A stretch of DNA of 64,000 bases from the NCBI GenBank assembly GCA_024692235.1, contig JAILMW010000010.1, forward strand, positions 62,001-126,000. The letters run 5' to 3'. The stretch is from Saccharofermentans sp. (GTDB lineage: Bacteria; Bacillota; Clostridia; Saccharofermentanales; Saccharofermentanaceae). This document shows positions 1 to 8,314 of this stretch, one piece after another. Made by a program: the position numbers and the translations under genes. Under the pieces are notes generated by a model, which was not told the DNA's origin, did no database searches, and worked only from the letters and a program-made list of their open reading frames with translations. Every line of letters begins with the position of its first letter. Position 1 is the stretch's first letter.

Positions 1-789
1 TACGAATACGCCAAGCTGCGCGATAAGGCCCGATACCATGCCAAGAGACCCTACAAAGATACTGAGCTTACGAAGAGTATACTTGGAATCTTCTAGCTTA
101 CGGTTCTGCTCCGAGAACATCTTCTGCACTTCCTCTTCGGCCTTGAAGCTCTTTATTACCTGAAATCCTCCGAGGCAGTCCGTAAGAGATGAAGTAAGAT
201 CAGCATTCCTGTCAGATACGACCTTCTGCGCACTTTGTATCTTCCTTCCCGTAAGAGCCGATACAAGAACGGGAAAGAGCATAAGAAGGATCACTACACC
301 CGTAAGAAGAGGCGAAGATATCAGCATAAGAACGAGCGCCCCGACGAAAGTCACCGTCTTTGTCACTATGGCAAAGATCTGCGAGAGATAGTCATTCTCT
401 ATAGAAGTGCAGTCATTGGTAAGAGCAGAGAGATAAGAAGAAGTATTCTCATCCTTAAAGGATGCTATGCCTTTAGATGTAAGCCTGCCAAAGGAGAACT
501 CCTTATACTGCATCAGGGCCTTCTTTATAAAGGCCGGTTCCGAAGTATAGCGGAGGATAAATACCGCGAAAGTGAATACAAGGAAGAGACCGCATGCTGC
601 CATGAGTTCTTCCCAAGTCATGGCACCTTCCACGCCCGAGATCGAATCGGTAAATCCCTTTATAAGAAGGGAAGCGATAAGACCTATTCCGGCAGTGAGG
701 ATCGATGCGATAATGCCCGTAAAAAAGGCGCAGTGATTACTACGGTAGAACCGGGATACCGGCTCCGCCTTGATATTATTCTTTCTCAT
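1..789 (-). CDS. ABC exporter, transmembrane part (3' end outside window)
   Basis: Reading the minus strand from the ATG at 789 gives an open frame of 263 codons that runs off the left edge. It begins MRKNNIKAEPVSRFYRSN and holds several hydrophobic helices (around residues 20-45, 65-80, 140-180 and 245-263) separated by the long amphipathic cytoplasmic helices typical of type I ABC exporters. A segment near residue 200 (SSLTDCLGGFQVIKSFKAE) matches the intracellular-loop consensus of this family. The nucleotide-binding domain should lie outside the window. It starts 12 bases after the stop of the XRE-TPR regulator, so the two probably form an operon in which the regulator controls export of a peptide or drug. 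The family call is secure; the substrate is unknown. Confidence 0.85.
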   Translation of the reverse strand, partial: MRKNNIKAEPVSRFYRSNHCAFFTGIIASILTAGIGLIASLLIKGFTDSISGVEGAMTWEELMAACGLFLVFTFAVFILRYTSEPAFIKKALMQYKEFSFGRLTSKGIASFKDENTSSYLSALTNDCTSIENDYLSQIFAIVTKTVTFVGALVLMLISSPLLTGVVILLMLFPVLVSALTGRKIQSAQKVVSDRNADLTSSLTDCLGGFQVIKSFKAEEEVQKMFSEQNRKLEDSKYTLRKLSIFVGSLGMVSGLIAQLGVFV

Positions 790-801
790 GGGAACTCTCC
801 T

Positions 802-1866
802 TTACTTGGATATACTTTCTTTAAGCTTAGTAAGTTCGGGATCTTTTATCCGGAGCAGAAGATTATCTATGCACTCCACGGCAGTCTGCCCCGTGGCATC
901 TATAGCTTTTCGGCTGGCATCTATGGATACGAACCTCAGGTTACTTCCGTCGTAGTCCGGATCTTTATCGAATCTTTCCGCCAGCTCTACGGCACTGATA
1001 AGTGTCTTTCTTGCGCTATCTTTATCCTTGAGCTTTAACTGTGCCAGGGAGATACCTACTAAGTAATAGCAGTGAAGTTTATCAAGGAAATTGATCTTAT
1101 CGTCACTTCTGAATATAAGATCAGATTCGATGCCCCATCTTAAGAGGTCTATCGCATCTTCGTAAGCACCGCTTCTTATAAGAAGAAATGCCTTACCTAT
1201 AACAGTATGGAACTTCCTGTCTATCTCGTTAAGGATGGAATAAGAGAGAAATATATCTCCCTCCTTACTGTTCTGCATGGCAAGAAGATATCCGATCTTA
1301 TTGTCGTATTTTCCGCCGGAGTTATATTCCTTCAAAAGGTCTATTGCCTTATCTATATGTCCAAGTGCCATATGTATAGTAGCTATCTCGCCGTAGATCA
1401 CCGATTCATCCACCTTATGGTCCGTGCTCTGCGGCAGGAGCTTTATTGCCTGATCGTACAGTTCCATGGCTCTTGATAAAAGCTTCTTATCTACCTTGCC
1501 GACCATTCCGAAGGCGCTGTAGATATTGGCGCTCTCGTGTACTACTTCAAAGGAGTTGGGATATTTCTTCAGTGCCTTCTCGGCTTCGCGAACGGCTTCC
1601 TCATCCTGAGAAGCCCTTAGCTGCTTTAATCGCCCGGAAAGCTCGGTCATTCTGTTATCACGAAGCTCGAATCCCAGGAGGACATCGACTGACAGGTCGA
1701 AAAAATCCGCTATATCCATGATTAGTGTTATATCCGGACTCGATATCCCCGCTTCCCACTTATGCACGGCACCTACGGTAACGCCGAATACTTCAGCCAG
1801 CTGCTCCTGAGTAAGGCCTCTTTCCTTACGCAGTTTGCGGATATTATCACCGAGATCTGTCTTCAT
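802..1866 (-). CDS. XRE-family regulator with C-terminal TPR-like repeats
   Basis: A 354-residue protein with an N-terminal Cro/C1-type helix-turn-helix (residues about 7-62, LRKERGLTQEQLAEVFGVT) followed by about 280 residues of helical pairs that look like tetratricopeptide repeats (for example ALKKYPNSFEVVHESANIY and GEIATIHMALGHIDKAIDLL). The start chosen is the ATG at 1866, preceded by GGGGAGGACATCTT; an upstream in-frame ATG at 1914 lacks a ribosome site. HTH plus TPR is the layout of the Rgg/PlcR/Rap-like superfamily, whose TPR part often binds a small peptide. It lies directly upstream of an ABC exporter, which it may regulate. No peptide gene was found next to it, so a quorum-sensing role is only an inference. 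Confidence 0.8.
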   Translation of the reverse strand: MKTDLGDNIRKLRKERGLTQEQLAEVFGVTVGAVHKWEAGISSPDITLIMDIADFFDLSVDVLLGFELRDNRMTELSGRLKQLRASQDEEAVREAEKALKKYPNSFEVVHESANIYSAFGMVGKVDKKLLSRAMELYDQAIKLLPQSTDHKVDESVIYGEIATIHMALGHIDKAIDLLKEYNSGGKYDNKIGYLLAMQNSKEGDIFLSYSILNEIDRKFHTVIGKAFLLIRSGAYEDAIDLLRWGIESDLIFRSDDKINFLDKLHCYYLVGISLAQLKLKDKDSARKTLISAVELAERFDKDPDYDGSNLRFVSIDASRKAIDATGQTAVECIDNLLLRIKDPELTKLKESISK

Positions 1867-1962
1867 AAGATGTCCTCCCCGTGTGTTTGCTCTTATGACA
1901 TCATTGTAGAACATCGAAAAGGATCTTTGAATACACTACCGATACAAATAAGACAGATATTT

Positions 1963-1979
1963 TTATACTGTTGGTATAA
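1963..1979. promoter_or_regulatory. Small palindrome upstream of the XRE regulator
   Basis: The 17-base sequence TTATACTGTTGGTATAA has 6-base arms (TTATAC and GTATAA) around a 5-base spacer. It lies about 100 bases upstream of the regulator start, between that gene and the end of the MATE gene. It could be an operator for the XRE protein. It is short and AT-rich, so chance is possible. Confidence 0.3.
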
Positions 1980-2002
1980 TTAACTGATTCGAGACTGCCG
2001 CT

Positions 2003-3379
2003 TTACTTGCCTGATTCCGGCTTGATCTGATATTTCTTCGAAGGCTTTATTATAAGAAGAGCGATAAGGATCAGGAACGCAGTAGTAGAAAGGCTCACGG
2101 GATAAGCTGCCATTATGTAGCCTAATGACTTATGAGTCTTAAAGACCGTGGCGATCCATGTGATCCTGGTGCCGCATATTCCGATCATGGTAAGGATCGA
2201 AGGAACAAGAGATATTCCAAATCCTCTTAAATAACCTGACATAAGCTCATAGGACAATGTGAATGTATAAGCCGAGAATATGACCATAAGTCTTATATAT
2301 CCGGTCTCTATTATCTCCGGATCCTTATTGAAGAGATAGAGGATATCGCGGCCGAATGCAAGGATAATTACGATCGATAAAGCCATGGCGATTATACCTT
2401 CTGTGAAGCACAGAAGAAGAGACTTCTTGCATCTGTCTATCTTGCCCGCACCGAAGTTCTGCCCGACGAATGTAGTACATGCCTGGCTGAAGCTGTTAAG
2501 TACGGAATAAGCAAAGAGCTCGATATTAAATGCAGCGGCAGACGCTGCCATGACTGTAGTACCCAGGCTGTTGATAGCCGACTGGATTATTATATTGGCT
2601 ACGCCGAATACTGTAGACTGAAGCCCCGCAGGGATACCTATACGCATTATCTTCTTTAATATCTGCGTGTCGATACCAAGCCTTCGGGGCTCTACCTTAA
2701 CAACTCCGTCATTCTTCATAAGTCGGATAAAGAGGATGACCGAACTTACGGCATTGGAAGCTACAGTTGCTATGGCGACACCTTCTACGGTCATGTGAAG
2801 AACACAAACGAAGAAGAGATTAAGGAGAACGTTAAGAACACCCGATACGGCAAGGGCCGCAAGAGGTGTCCTGGTATTGCCCGTACCTCTGAAGATCGCA
2901 GCTTCGAAGTTATAGAGGATTATTACGGGAAGTCCGCCCATATATATCCTGAAGTAAGTAGTGGCAAGAGGTATTACATCTTCCGGAACATCCATAAGCC
3001 TGAAGACAAAGCCTGCTACAAACTGAGCGATGATCGCCATAACGATACCCGCAAGAATCGCAAATACGATAGATGTATGCACAGCCTTGGATGCACTCTT
3101 ATCGTCCTTACGCCCTATGGAGTTGGCGATGACTACATTGGCTCCCAGAGCAAATCCTATAAAGAGATTGACGGTTATAGATACAAGGGATGTATTAGCA
3201 CCTACGGCAGCCTGTGCCATGGATCCCATCTCACCCGTAAAATTACCTACTATCGCGGTATCTGCGGCATTGAATAACTGCTGAAGGATACCCGTAAGCG
3301 CCAGAGGGAGCGCGAACTTTAATATATTGATCCAGAGATTACCCGTGGTCATCTCAATATTCTTACTTGTTTTACTCAT
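2003..3379 (-). CDS. MATE family efflux transporter
   Basis: A 458-residue polytopic protein with about twelve hydrophobic segments, the normal size for MATE pumps. The N-terminal repeat has the family signature around residues 22-45 (PLALTGILQQLFNAADTAIVG) and the second half repeats the fold from about residue 245 (RIGIPAGLQSTVFGVANIIIQ). MATE proteins export cationic drugs or metabolites using sodium or proton gradients. The start at 3379 has no obvious Shine-Dalgarno sequence. A promoter (TTGTTG, 17 bases, TATATT) sits just upstream and is interleaved with the promoter of the divergent SGNH hydrolase gene. The substrate is unknown. Confidence 0.9.
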   Translation of the reverse strand: MSKTSKNIEMTTGNLWINILKFALPLALTGILQQLFNAADTAIVGNFTGEMGSMAQAAVGANTSLVSITVNLFIGFALGANVVIANSIGRKDDKSASKAVHTSIVFAILAGIVMAIIAQFVAGFVFRLMDVPEDVIPLATTYFRIYMGGLPVIILYNFEAAIFRGTGNTRTPLAALAVSGVLNVLLNLFFVCVLHMTVEGVAIATVASNAVSSVILFIRLMKNDGVVKVEPRRLGIDTQILKKIMRIGIPAGLQSTVFGVANIIIQSAINSLGTTVMAASAAAFNIELFAYSVLNSFSQACTTFVGQNFGAGKIDRCKKSLLLCFTEGIIAMALSIVIILAFGRDILYLFNKDPEIIETGYIRLMVIFSAYTFTLSYELMSGYLRGFGISLVPSILTMIGICGTRITWIATVFKTHKSLGYIMAAYPVSLSTTAFLILIALLIIKPSKKYQIKPESGK

Positions 3380-3405
3380 GCTAATATGAATATCACTATA
3401 GCTTT

Positions 3406-3444
3406 AATATAACAATTGACAATTTGTTCAACAAATACGATAAA
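3406..3444. promoter_or_regulatory. Back-to-back promoters sharing a perfect 15-bp palindrome
   Basis: On the plus strand TTGACA (3416-3421), 17 bases, GATAAA (3439-3444) faces the SGNH gene. On the minus strand TTGTTG (3434-3429), 17 bases, TATATT (3411-3406) faces the MATE gene. The spacers overlap at ATTTGTTCAACAAAT (3422-3436), a perfect dyad with 7-base arms. One repressor dimer could therefore silence both genes. Confidence 0.6.
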
Positions 3445-3485
3445 GTAATTATTCTGAAGATCATAACTATCAAAGGGGGCAGAAG

Positions 3486-4244
3486 ATGGACCATAAAGCT
3501 CAAAAGCACGTCAAAACCGGGTTCAGTAAGCTGACTCCCGTATATATCATCGGCCTTCTTATGGCGATCGTCCTCCTGTTCATTACATTAAATCCTCCCT
3601 GCTTTTTCTACGGCCGAATGAACGATGATCTCAAGGACAGCGAACTGTTCGATGACATGGCAAGCGGTAAGTCATTCTGTTTCCTGGGAGACAGCATTAC
3701 CGCAGGGACCTTGACAAGGGGAGTCTCCTGGCACCACCATCTGGATAAGTATATAAAAGGGCATATATCCGGCCTCTCATGCGGCGGTTGGACCTCGCAG
3801 TCCCTTGTTGACGCCATGGAAGACATCCCTGCCTCCGACGTATATGTCATAGCCATAGGCATCAACGATGTATTGTTCTCGGATCAGGGGCTCGGTGCCT
3901 CCACCGCCGAGGAATATACCGGCAATCTTAAGATCCTTGCAGATCATCTCAAGGAAAACTCGCCGAATGCTAAGTTCTACTTCATAACTCCGTGGATCTT
4001 CTACGACTTTCCGGAAGATATCCGGGCACGCAGACTTACATATACAGACGCCCTTGCAGAATGGTGTGAAGAAGAAGGATATATCTGCGTGGACCCCAAT
4101 CCGATCATCGACTCAGTCATAGAGGAGAAGGGAATGAAGCGTTATATGTTAAACAATTACCATCCCAACGCCAGATGGGGGGTCGGACTTTTCAGTTATG
4201 CGGTTCTCGAGGCAGAACATCAAAGAAGGATCCAGACTTCATAA
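3486..4244 (+). CDS. Membrane-anchored SGNH/GDSL hydrolase
   Basis: A 252-residue protein with one N-terminal membrane helix (residues about 17-36) and an extracytoplasmic SGNH hydrolase domain. Block I is FLGDSIT with the catalytic serine (about residue 67), the oxyanion glycine is in CGGWTS, block III is GINDVLF with the asparagine, and block V is NNYHPNARW with the catalytic histidine. Such enzymes remove acyl groups from esters, often from cell-wall glycans or polysaccharides. The start is set by AAAGGGGGCAGAAG before the ATG. It is divergent from the MATE gene and shares its regulatory palindrome. The substrate cannot be told from sequence. Confidence 0.85.
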   Translation: MDHKAQKHVKTGFSKLTPVYIIGLLMAIVLLFITLNPPCFFYGRMNDDLKDSELFDDMASGKSFCFLGDSITAGTLTRGVSWHHHLDKYIKGHISGLSCGGWTSQSLVDAMEDIPASDVYVIAIGINDVLFSDQGLGASTAEEYTGNLKILADHLKENSPNAKFYFITPWIFYDFPEDIRARRLTYTDALAEWCEEEGYICVDPNPIIDSVIEEKGMKRYMLNNYHPNARWGVGLFSYAVLEAEHQRRIQTS

Positions 4245-4247
4245 GAG

Positions 4248-4295
4248 TACCCCCGCTTATTGTACCTTACGGTCTTGGGAACAGGGGTAACATCA
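4248..4295. repeat. Structured repeat, copy 1 (after the YidC-sulfatase gene)
   Basis: A 48-base element sharing TTATTGTACCTTACGGTC (4257-4274) and GGGGTAACATCA (4284-4295) exactly with a second copy at 7043-7091. Both copies have the same orientation. Outer arms (GTACCCC and GGGGTAAC) can pair. It starts 7 bases beyond the fusion gene's stop. No T-run follows, so it is not a standard terminator. Confidence 0.6.
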
Positions 4296-4301
4296 GTCTT
4301 A

Positions 4302-6932
4302 TCAGTATGGGGCTCCGTCATATAAAGCCCAGTTATCGTCATCTCTGATGTCATCATGTACCGTTAGCCAGTATCCGTCAGGGTCTTCAAACTGCGTGCC
4401 GCTGTTTTCCAATGTATTCAGATTGTCAGAGATGTATATTAACTGATCTTCAGTCTTGTCTGTTCCGGTCATCGGGTTGCCGGTGAACGGATTGACAGGA
4501 TCTTCTACCAGTCCTTCAAATGCAATTAACGGAGTATCCGCATTGGTCATAAACACGTCTGATACGGTAAATCCCATGCTTCCAAAATCCTTGACCATCA
4601 GGATCGGGTTAACTGACTGAGCGTTGAACCGGAGATCTTCCACCAACAGGTCATCAAACTGTGTAAGTCTTTCGTCACCATGGTCTGACACGATGATGAT
4701 ACGGGTATTATCATAAAGTCCGTTCTCTCTGAGATAATCGAACCACTCGCCAAGTGCAATGCATGCAGCCATATTGCATTCATAAGCCGCATATGTAAGG
4801 TAACTCGTATCCATGTGCATCGTCACACCGTTAACGGTAAAACGGTCTTCATGCGCGTTATCATATTCAGTGTTGTCGACAAATACTGCCGGAGTATAAT
4901 CCGGTTCGGTAAGGAGCGTAGGCTCATGTGTCGTGCCGTTAGCTAACATAAAGAAGCAGTTCGTCGGATCGGATGTGATCTCGAGCATATCATCCAGATT
5001 ATCAAGTACCGTCTTCTCCTGAATGAAGCTCTCCATATATCCGCTCTGAGTATGAAGCGAATTACCTTGATAGGAAGCATCGACATAACCGTCATAAGCA
5101 AAGTTCATATAACCGTATGCCCCCTCCGAATAAGCCATAGGCTGGAGTACATAAGGCAGGATCTTCATTACACCGTAACAAAAGAGATTTCTGTTCAAGC
5201 GTGTCTCAAAATCCTCTCCGCAGTCAACAAGGATCTGACTTCTGGAGTTTAATACTCCTGCCATCTGATATGCTTTGATATTCTCATTGTAGTCATAGAT
5301 GCTGACATCGGGGATCCAGTTATAGTTGGCATATGAAGGATCTCCTACAGTCACGTTCCATCCGTTATCGGAGAATATCTGGGGCATTACACAAAGCGAC
5401 TCATTGTGCTTATCCACGAGCATCTCATCGGAACGGGCATTAATTGCAGCCGGTGTATACTCATACCCTCCGTAGAGAGCAGGCGAACCGAAGTTAGTAT
5501 ACTGACCGAATGATATCGTATTGGGATAATAGGTAAATCCGTCAAACTGAGCAGCCACATCGGGACGCTCGTTGAATATATAGGGTATGTATGCACTTAT
5601 CATTCGATCCATCATTATGACCACTACATTCTGTCCTTCGGTAGTCATAGAGATCTTTATGTCTTCGGGGCTGTTATGATAGGAATGGTTATAACCTGCC
5701 GAGAATACCGCTGTAGCTATGCAGGGAAGCGAAGCAAGAAAGATAACACCTGCAAGAAGGATAGCAACACCGTTCCTTACTAGTTTCTTCTTACGGATAC
5801 AGACGAATACGACTAATCCTGCCAGCACCAGATCTGCCAGCAGGTTCAGGATCATATCCTTCACGGAAAACTCCATCTTCTGCTCGTAGATTATCTTCTT
5901 GGTCAGAAATCCGAAGTTCTTATTAAACACATAGTAGTTAATGGCTCCCACAGCTGCCATAGTAGCAAGTATCACGGAAATGATCTTCTTCGCCTTCTCC
6001 TTAAGAAGGTAGTAGAACAACGGTATCCAGATAAGGAAAGTCCCGACAGCGATCATTACGCTGCTGACAAGATAAAGAACCGGGCTGTGAAGATCCGTTC
6101 CATATGAATTGATAAGTTCAGCCGGATTTTGAGAAACAACATCCGCGGGGATCATCAATCCGGTAAGGATCGCCAATATTCCGCATGATATGAGAAATAT
6201 TGCATTCGTGATCTTATCAGGCTTATTCGTATTCTTGACAGTATCTTCAGGCGATCTCTTGCGAATGCACAGGATGATGTTCTTTACAAGCGAGAATACA
6301 TTGTTAAGAGTCCAATAGAATACCAATCCCGAAGGCGAACCGTAAAGAAGGACCAGGAACACGAGCGCCATTCCGATCAACTTAAGCTTATCCTTAACAG
6401 ACTGCTTACCGGCATAAATAAAACTCGATATAACATTTATACCCGTCATAAGGATCGGAAGAAGGTTAATATTCATGTTCCCAAAAGTTAAAAGGGCATC
6501 CGGCTTTCCGAGATCCGCTATAGGCCCCATCGATATCCCGTGAAGCATCTTAAGCTCAGACAGAAAATAATACGCAGCCATGAAGAACGGTATCTGAAGT
6601 ATAAGTGATACGGCGCTCTTTAATGTATTGATCGGACTGTATCCCATCTCACGATAGAAAGCCTGGAGCATCATGACCTTCTCGTCACCCTTGAAGACCT
6701 TCTTGATATGAGCTGCCATCGGACGCACCTCATCCTCCTTAGCCTTAGCCTTGAGCTGGAGGTCATCGGCACGGTTATATAAAGGCAGTACCAGAAGATT
6801 AACGGCAAGGCTTAGGAATACTATGGCCAGGGCGCAATTACCCGTGATCTTATAAGCATGGAAATAGATTACTTCTATCATGAGCTTTATGGGCTCGATA
6901 AGTAACAAAAACAAATAATTCAATATCGTCAT
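4302..6932 (-). CDS. YidC/Oxa1-like insertase fused to sulfatase/LTA-synthase-type phosphatase domain
   Basis: An 876-residue membrane protein. Residues 1-220 match YidC/Oxa1: a first helix, a charged hairpin (YNRADDLQLKAKAKEDEVRP), then helices with the family pattern PFFMAAYYFL and GLVFYWTLNN. Four or five more helices follow (about 240-410). From about residue 430 an extracytoplasmic alkaline-phosphatase-superfamily domain begins with VVVIMMDRM (metal-binding Asp about 442). It continues with TNFGSPALYGGYEYTP around the expected Ser/Thr nucleophile and ends its core with IIIVSDHGDE (metal-binding Asp-His). Sulfatase-fold enzymes of this kind transfer or cleave phospho-alcohols in cell-wall polymers. 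The start has GAGG six bases upstream. The YidC part may act as a scaffold rather than an insertase. The gene is bracketed by a structured repeat. Confidence 0.85.
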   Translation of the reverse strand: MTILNYLFLLLIEPIKLMIEVIYFHAYKITGNCALAIVFLSLAVNLLVLPLYNRADDLQLKAKAKEDEVRPMAAHIKKVFKGDEKVMMLQAFYREMGYSPINTLKSAVSLILQIPFFMAAYYFLSELKMLHGISMGPIADLGKPDALLTFGNMNINLLPILMTGINVISSFIYAGKQSVKDKLKLIGMALVFLVLLYGSPSGLVFYWTLNNVFSLVKNIILCIRKRSPEDTVKNTNKPDKITNAIFLISCGILAILTGLMIPADVVSQNPAELINSYGTDLHSPVLYLVSSVMIAVGTFLIWIPLFYYLLKEKAKKIISVILATMAAVGAINYYVFNKNFGFLTKKIIYEQKMEFSVKDMILNLLADLVLAGLVVFVCIRKKKLVRNGVAILLAGVIFLASLPCIATAVFSAGYNHSYHNSPEDIKISMTTEGQNVVVIMMDRMISAYIPYIFNERPDVAAQFDGFTYYPNTISFGQYTNFGSPALYGGYEYTPAAINARSDEMLVDKHNESLCVMPQIFSDNGWNVTVGDPSYANYNWIPDVSIYDYNENIKAYQMAGVLNSRSQILVDCGEDFETRLNRNLFCYGVMKILPYVLQPMAYSEGAYGYMNFAYDGYVDASYQGNSLHTQSGYMESFIQEKTVLDNLDDMLEITSDPTNCFFMLANGTTHEPTLLTEPDYTPAVFVDNTEYDNAHEDRFTVNGVTMHMDTSYLTYAAYECNMAACIALGEWFDYLRENGLYDNTRIIIVSDHGDERLTQFDDLLVEDLRFNAQSVNPILMVKDFGSMGFTVSDVFMTNADTPLIAFEGLVEDPVNPFTGNPMTGTDKTEDQLIYISDNLNTLENSGTQFEDPDGYWLTVHDDIRDDDNWALYDGAPY

Positions 6933-7042
6933 AACATCCTCAGATCCGGCGGATCACCCATACCGGTCGATATTCTCACTTCCCCCTCAAAATGATCCGC
7001 AGTTCTCAAAGCGACTTCGTCCGAAAGAACCGGAACTTTGAA

Positions 7043-7091
7043 GTTGCCCCATTTATTGTACCTTACGGTCCAAAAAATGGGGGTAACATCA
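7043..7091. repeat. Structured repeat, copy 2 (between tRNA-Ala and the YidC-sulfatase gene)
   Basis: Second copy of the element at 4248-4295. The outer arms GTTGCCCCATTT and AAATGGGGGTAAC pair well. Read on the minus strand, the inside folds as TTGGACC-GTAA-GGTACAA, with a GNRA-type tetraloop. It begins 8 bases after the CCA end of tRNA-Ala and lies about 110 bases before the fusion gene. Confidence 0.6.
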
Positions 7092-7098
7092 ACAATAC

Positions 7099-7174
7099 TG
7101 GTGGAGACGATGGGACTTGAACCCACTACCTCTGCAATGCGAATGCAACGCTCTCCCAGGTGAGCTACGCCCCC
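7099..7174 (-). tRNA. tRNA-Ala (anticodon CGC)
   Basis: A 76-base cloverleaf on the minus strand with CCA encoded in the DNA. The acceptor GGGGGCG pairs with CGTCTCC and contains the G3-U70 wobble that marks alanine tRNAs. The D arm is GCTC/GAGC, the anticodon arm TTGCA/TGCAG encloses TTCGCAT, giving anticodon CGC for GCG codons, and the T arm is GTGGG-TTCAAGT-CCCAT. An extended -10 box, TGATATAAT, lies just upstream (TATAAT at 7186-7191). Confidence 0.95.
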
Positions 7175-7185
7175 ATGCAGAAGTA

Positions 7186-7191
7186 ATTATA
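7186..7191 (-). promoter_or_regulatory. Extended -10 promoter for tRNA-Ala
   Basis: TATAAT preceded by TGA on the minus strand, about 12 bases before the mature 5' end of the tRNA. The -35 match (GGGTTG at 17 bases) is weak, which fits an extended -10 promoter. Confidence 0.5.
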
Positions 7192-7207
7192 TCATCAACT
7201 CAAGTCT

Positions 7208-8314
7208 TCAACCCAGTACGGCCCTGAAGATCAAAAGGCTTATCACATAGAATGCAATTATCGCGCCGGAAGAGATAAGATCGGAGATCTTGAACTTGAC
7301 GCCTCGCCTGAAGATGATATAGGCCACAAATACACCGATGAATGCGGGGATCAATCCGACGATCGACAATCCGATGCTAAGGATGTTCTCTTCACGGATA
7401 GCACTTGCAGTCATTGCAGTGGTATTAAGCATCGCCCCTGCACAAAGAGGGATCAGTATCCTGTATCCGAACCAGGACTCGGAGATACCGCTGACAGACT
7501 CCGTCTTCTTAGTCGTAAACACGTAGAAGGCACCTGCAAGAGCAGCTATACAGACAGCAGTCCATAAAGATGCCTGAGGAATGCTGATCTCGGGGATCTT
7601 GGGGGGCATGTCATAATAGACCGAACTGATCATTTCACTTTTTCTTTCCGGCTCGATAAGCATCTCGTATCTGGCACCCAGCTGAGTGATGACAGAGAAG
7701 ATTCCGGCTCCGTCGAACGGGATTTTAGACAGCATATCGTAACCGCCGAACATGCTCTGCTTTGCTTTGAAAGCGATATAGAAATTGCGGAATATGGTAA
7801 ATACGGACAACGGGATAAAGATAGATCCCGTCATGAATACACATCCGTCAAAGACATTATTCGCAGATACGAACAGGAATGTATAGAGCATATATATAAG
7901 AAGCATCACACCGATCATCAGGAAGAAGTAAAGCACCGACTTCTTAAGATCCAGCTCGGGATGTCGACTTATTTTAAAGACAGCGAGTATAGCACCCAGA
8001 AGGACCGATGCGGTAAGCTGTATCGCACCGTTTACAAAATGAACCGTGAACAGGTCCTTCCTGCTTATCGGGAGCGAGAACCATGTATCGAGATTACGTC
8101 TGTTCATGAACTGCGAGAACTCAAGAGCAGTTACTATCGCAGGAGCGACGATGCCGAACACCGTAAACATGGCTGTCGACACATTGATACGATCACCTGC
8201 CATATAACTGTATACCGTGACAACAGTAGAGTTGACCAGCATAACGAGCAAGAGGGCCATGACAACGAATCTTACTACTGTCTTCTTCATATGATAGATA
8301 AGATACTCAGCCAT
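7208..8314 (-). CDS. ABC-2 type transporter permease
   Basis: A 368-residue protein with about six membrane helices grouped as in ABC-2 permeases, including NLDTWFSLPISRKDLF (around residue 70), the conserved coupling region seen in many Gram-positive members. The ATG at 8314 is preferred over an in-frame GTG at 8323 because GGGGAGG lies 8 bases upstream of it. It overlaps the ATPase gene by 8 bases (ATGGCTGA), which indicates translational coupling. With the ATPase it forms a BcrAB/YtrB-like transporter of unknown substrate. Confidence 0.85.
   Translation of the reverse strand: MAEYLIYHMKKTVVRFVVMALLLVMLVNSTVVTVYSYMAGDRINVSTAMFTVFGIVAPAIVTALEFSQFMNRRNLDTWFSLPISRKDLFTVHFVNGAIQLTASVLLGAILAVFKISRHPELDLKKSVLYFFLMIGVMLLIYMLYTFLFVSANNVFDGCVFMTGSIFIPLSVFTIFRNFYIAFKAKQSMFGGYDMLSKIPFDGAGIFSVITQLGARYEMLIEPERKSEMISSVYYDMPPKIPEISIPQASLWTAVCIAALAGAFYVFTTKKTESVSGISESWFGYRILIPLCAGAMLNTTAMTASAIREENILSIGLSIVGLIPAFIGVFVAYIIFRRGVKFKISDLISSGAIIAFYVISLLIFRAVLG

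Noticed and set aside
235..1038. 267-codon plus-strand frame at the left edge
   Set aside because: It lies antisense to both the ABC exporter and the XRE regulator, crosses the boundary between them, is very rich in Arg, Lys and Tyr, and has no ribosome site.
6929..7126. 65-codon minus-strand frame starting inside tRNA-Ala and ending with ATGA overlap at the YidC-sulfatase start
   Set aside because: The first residues (MGSSPIVSTSIV) are simply the translated 3' end of the tRNA, a common false call. There is no ribosome site, and the rest resembles no family. The overlap with the next start could be chance.
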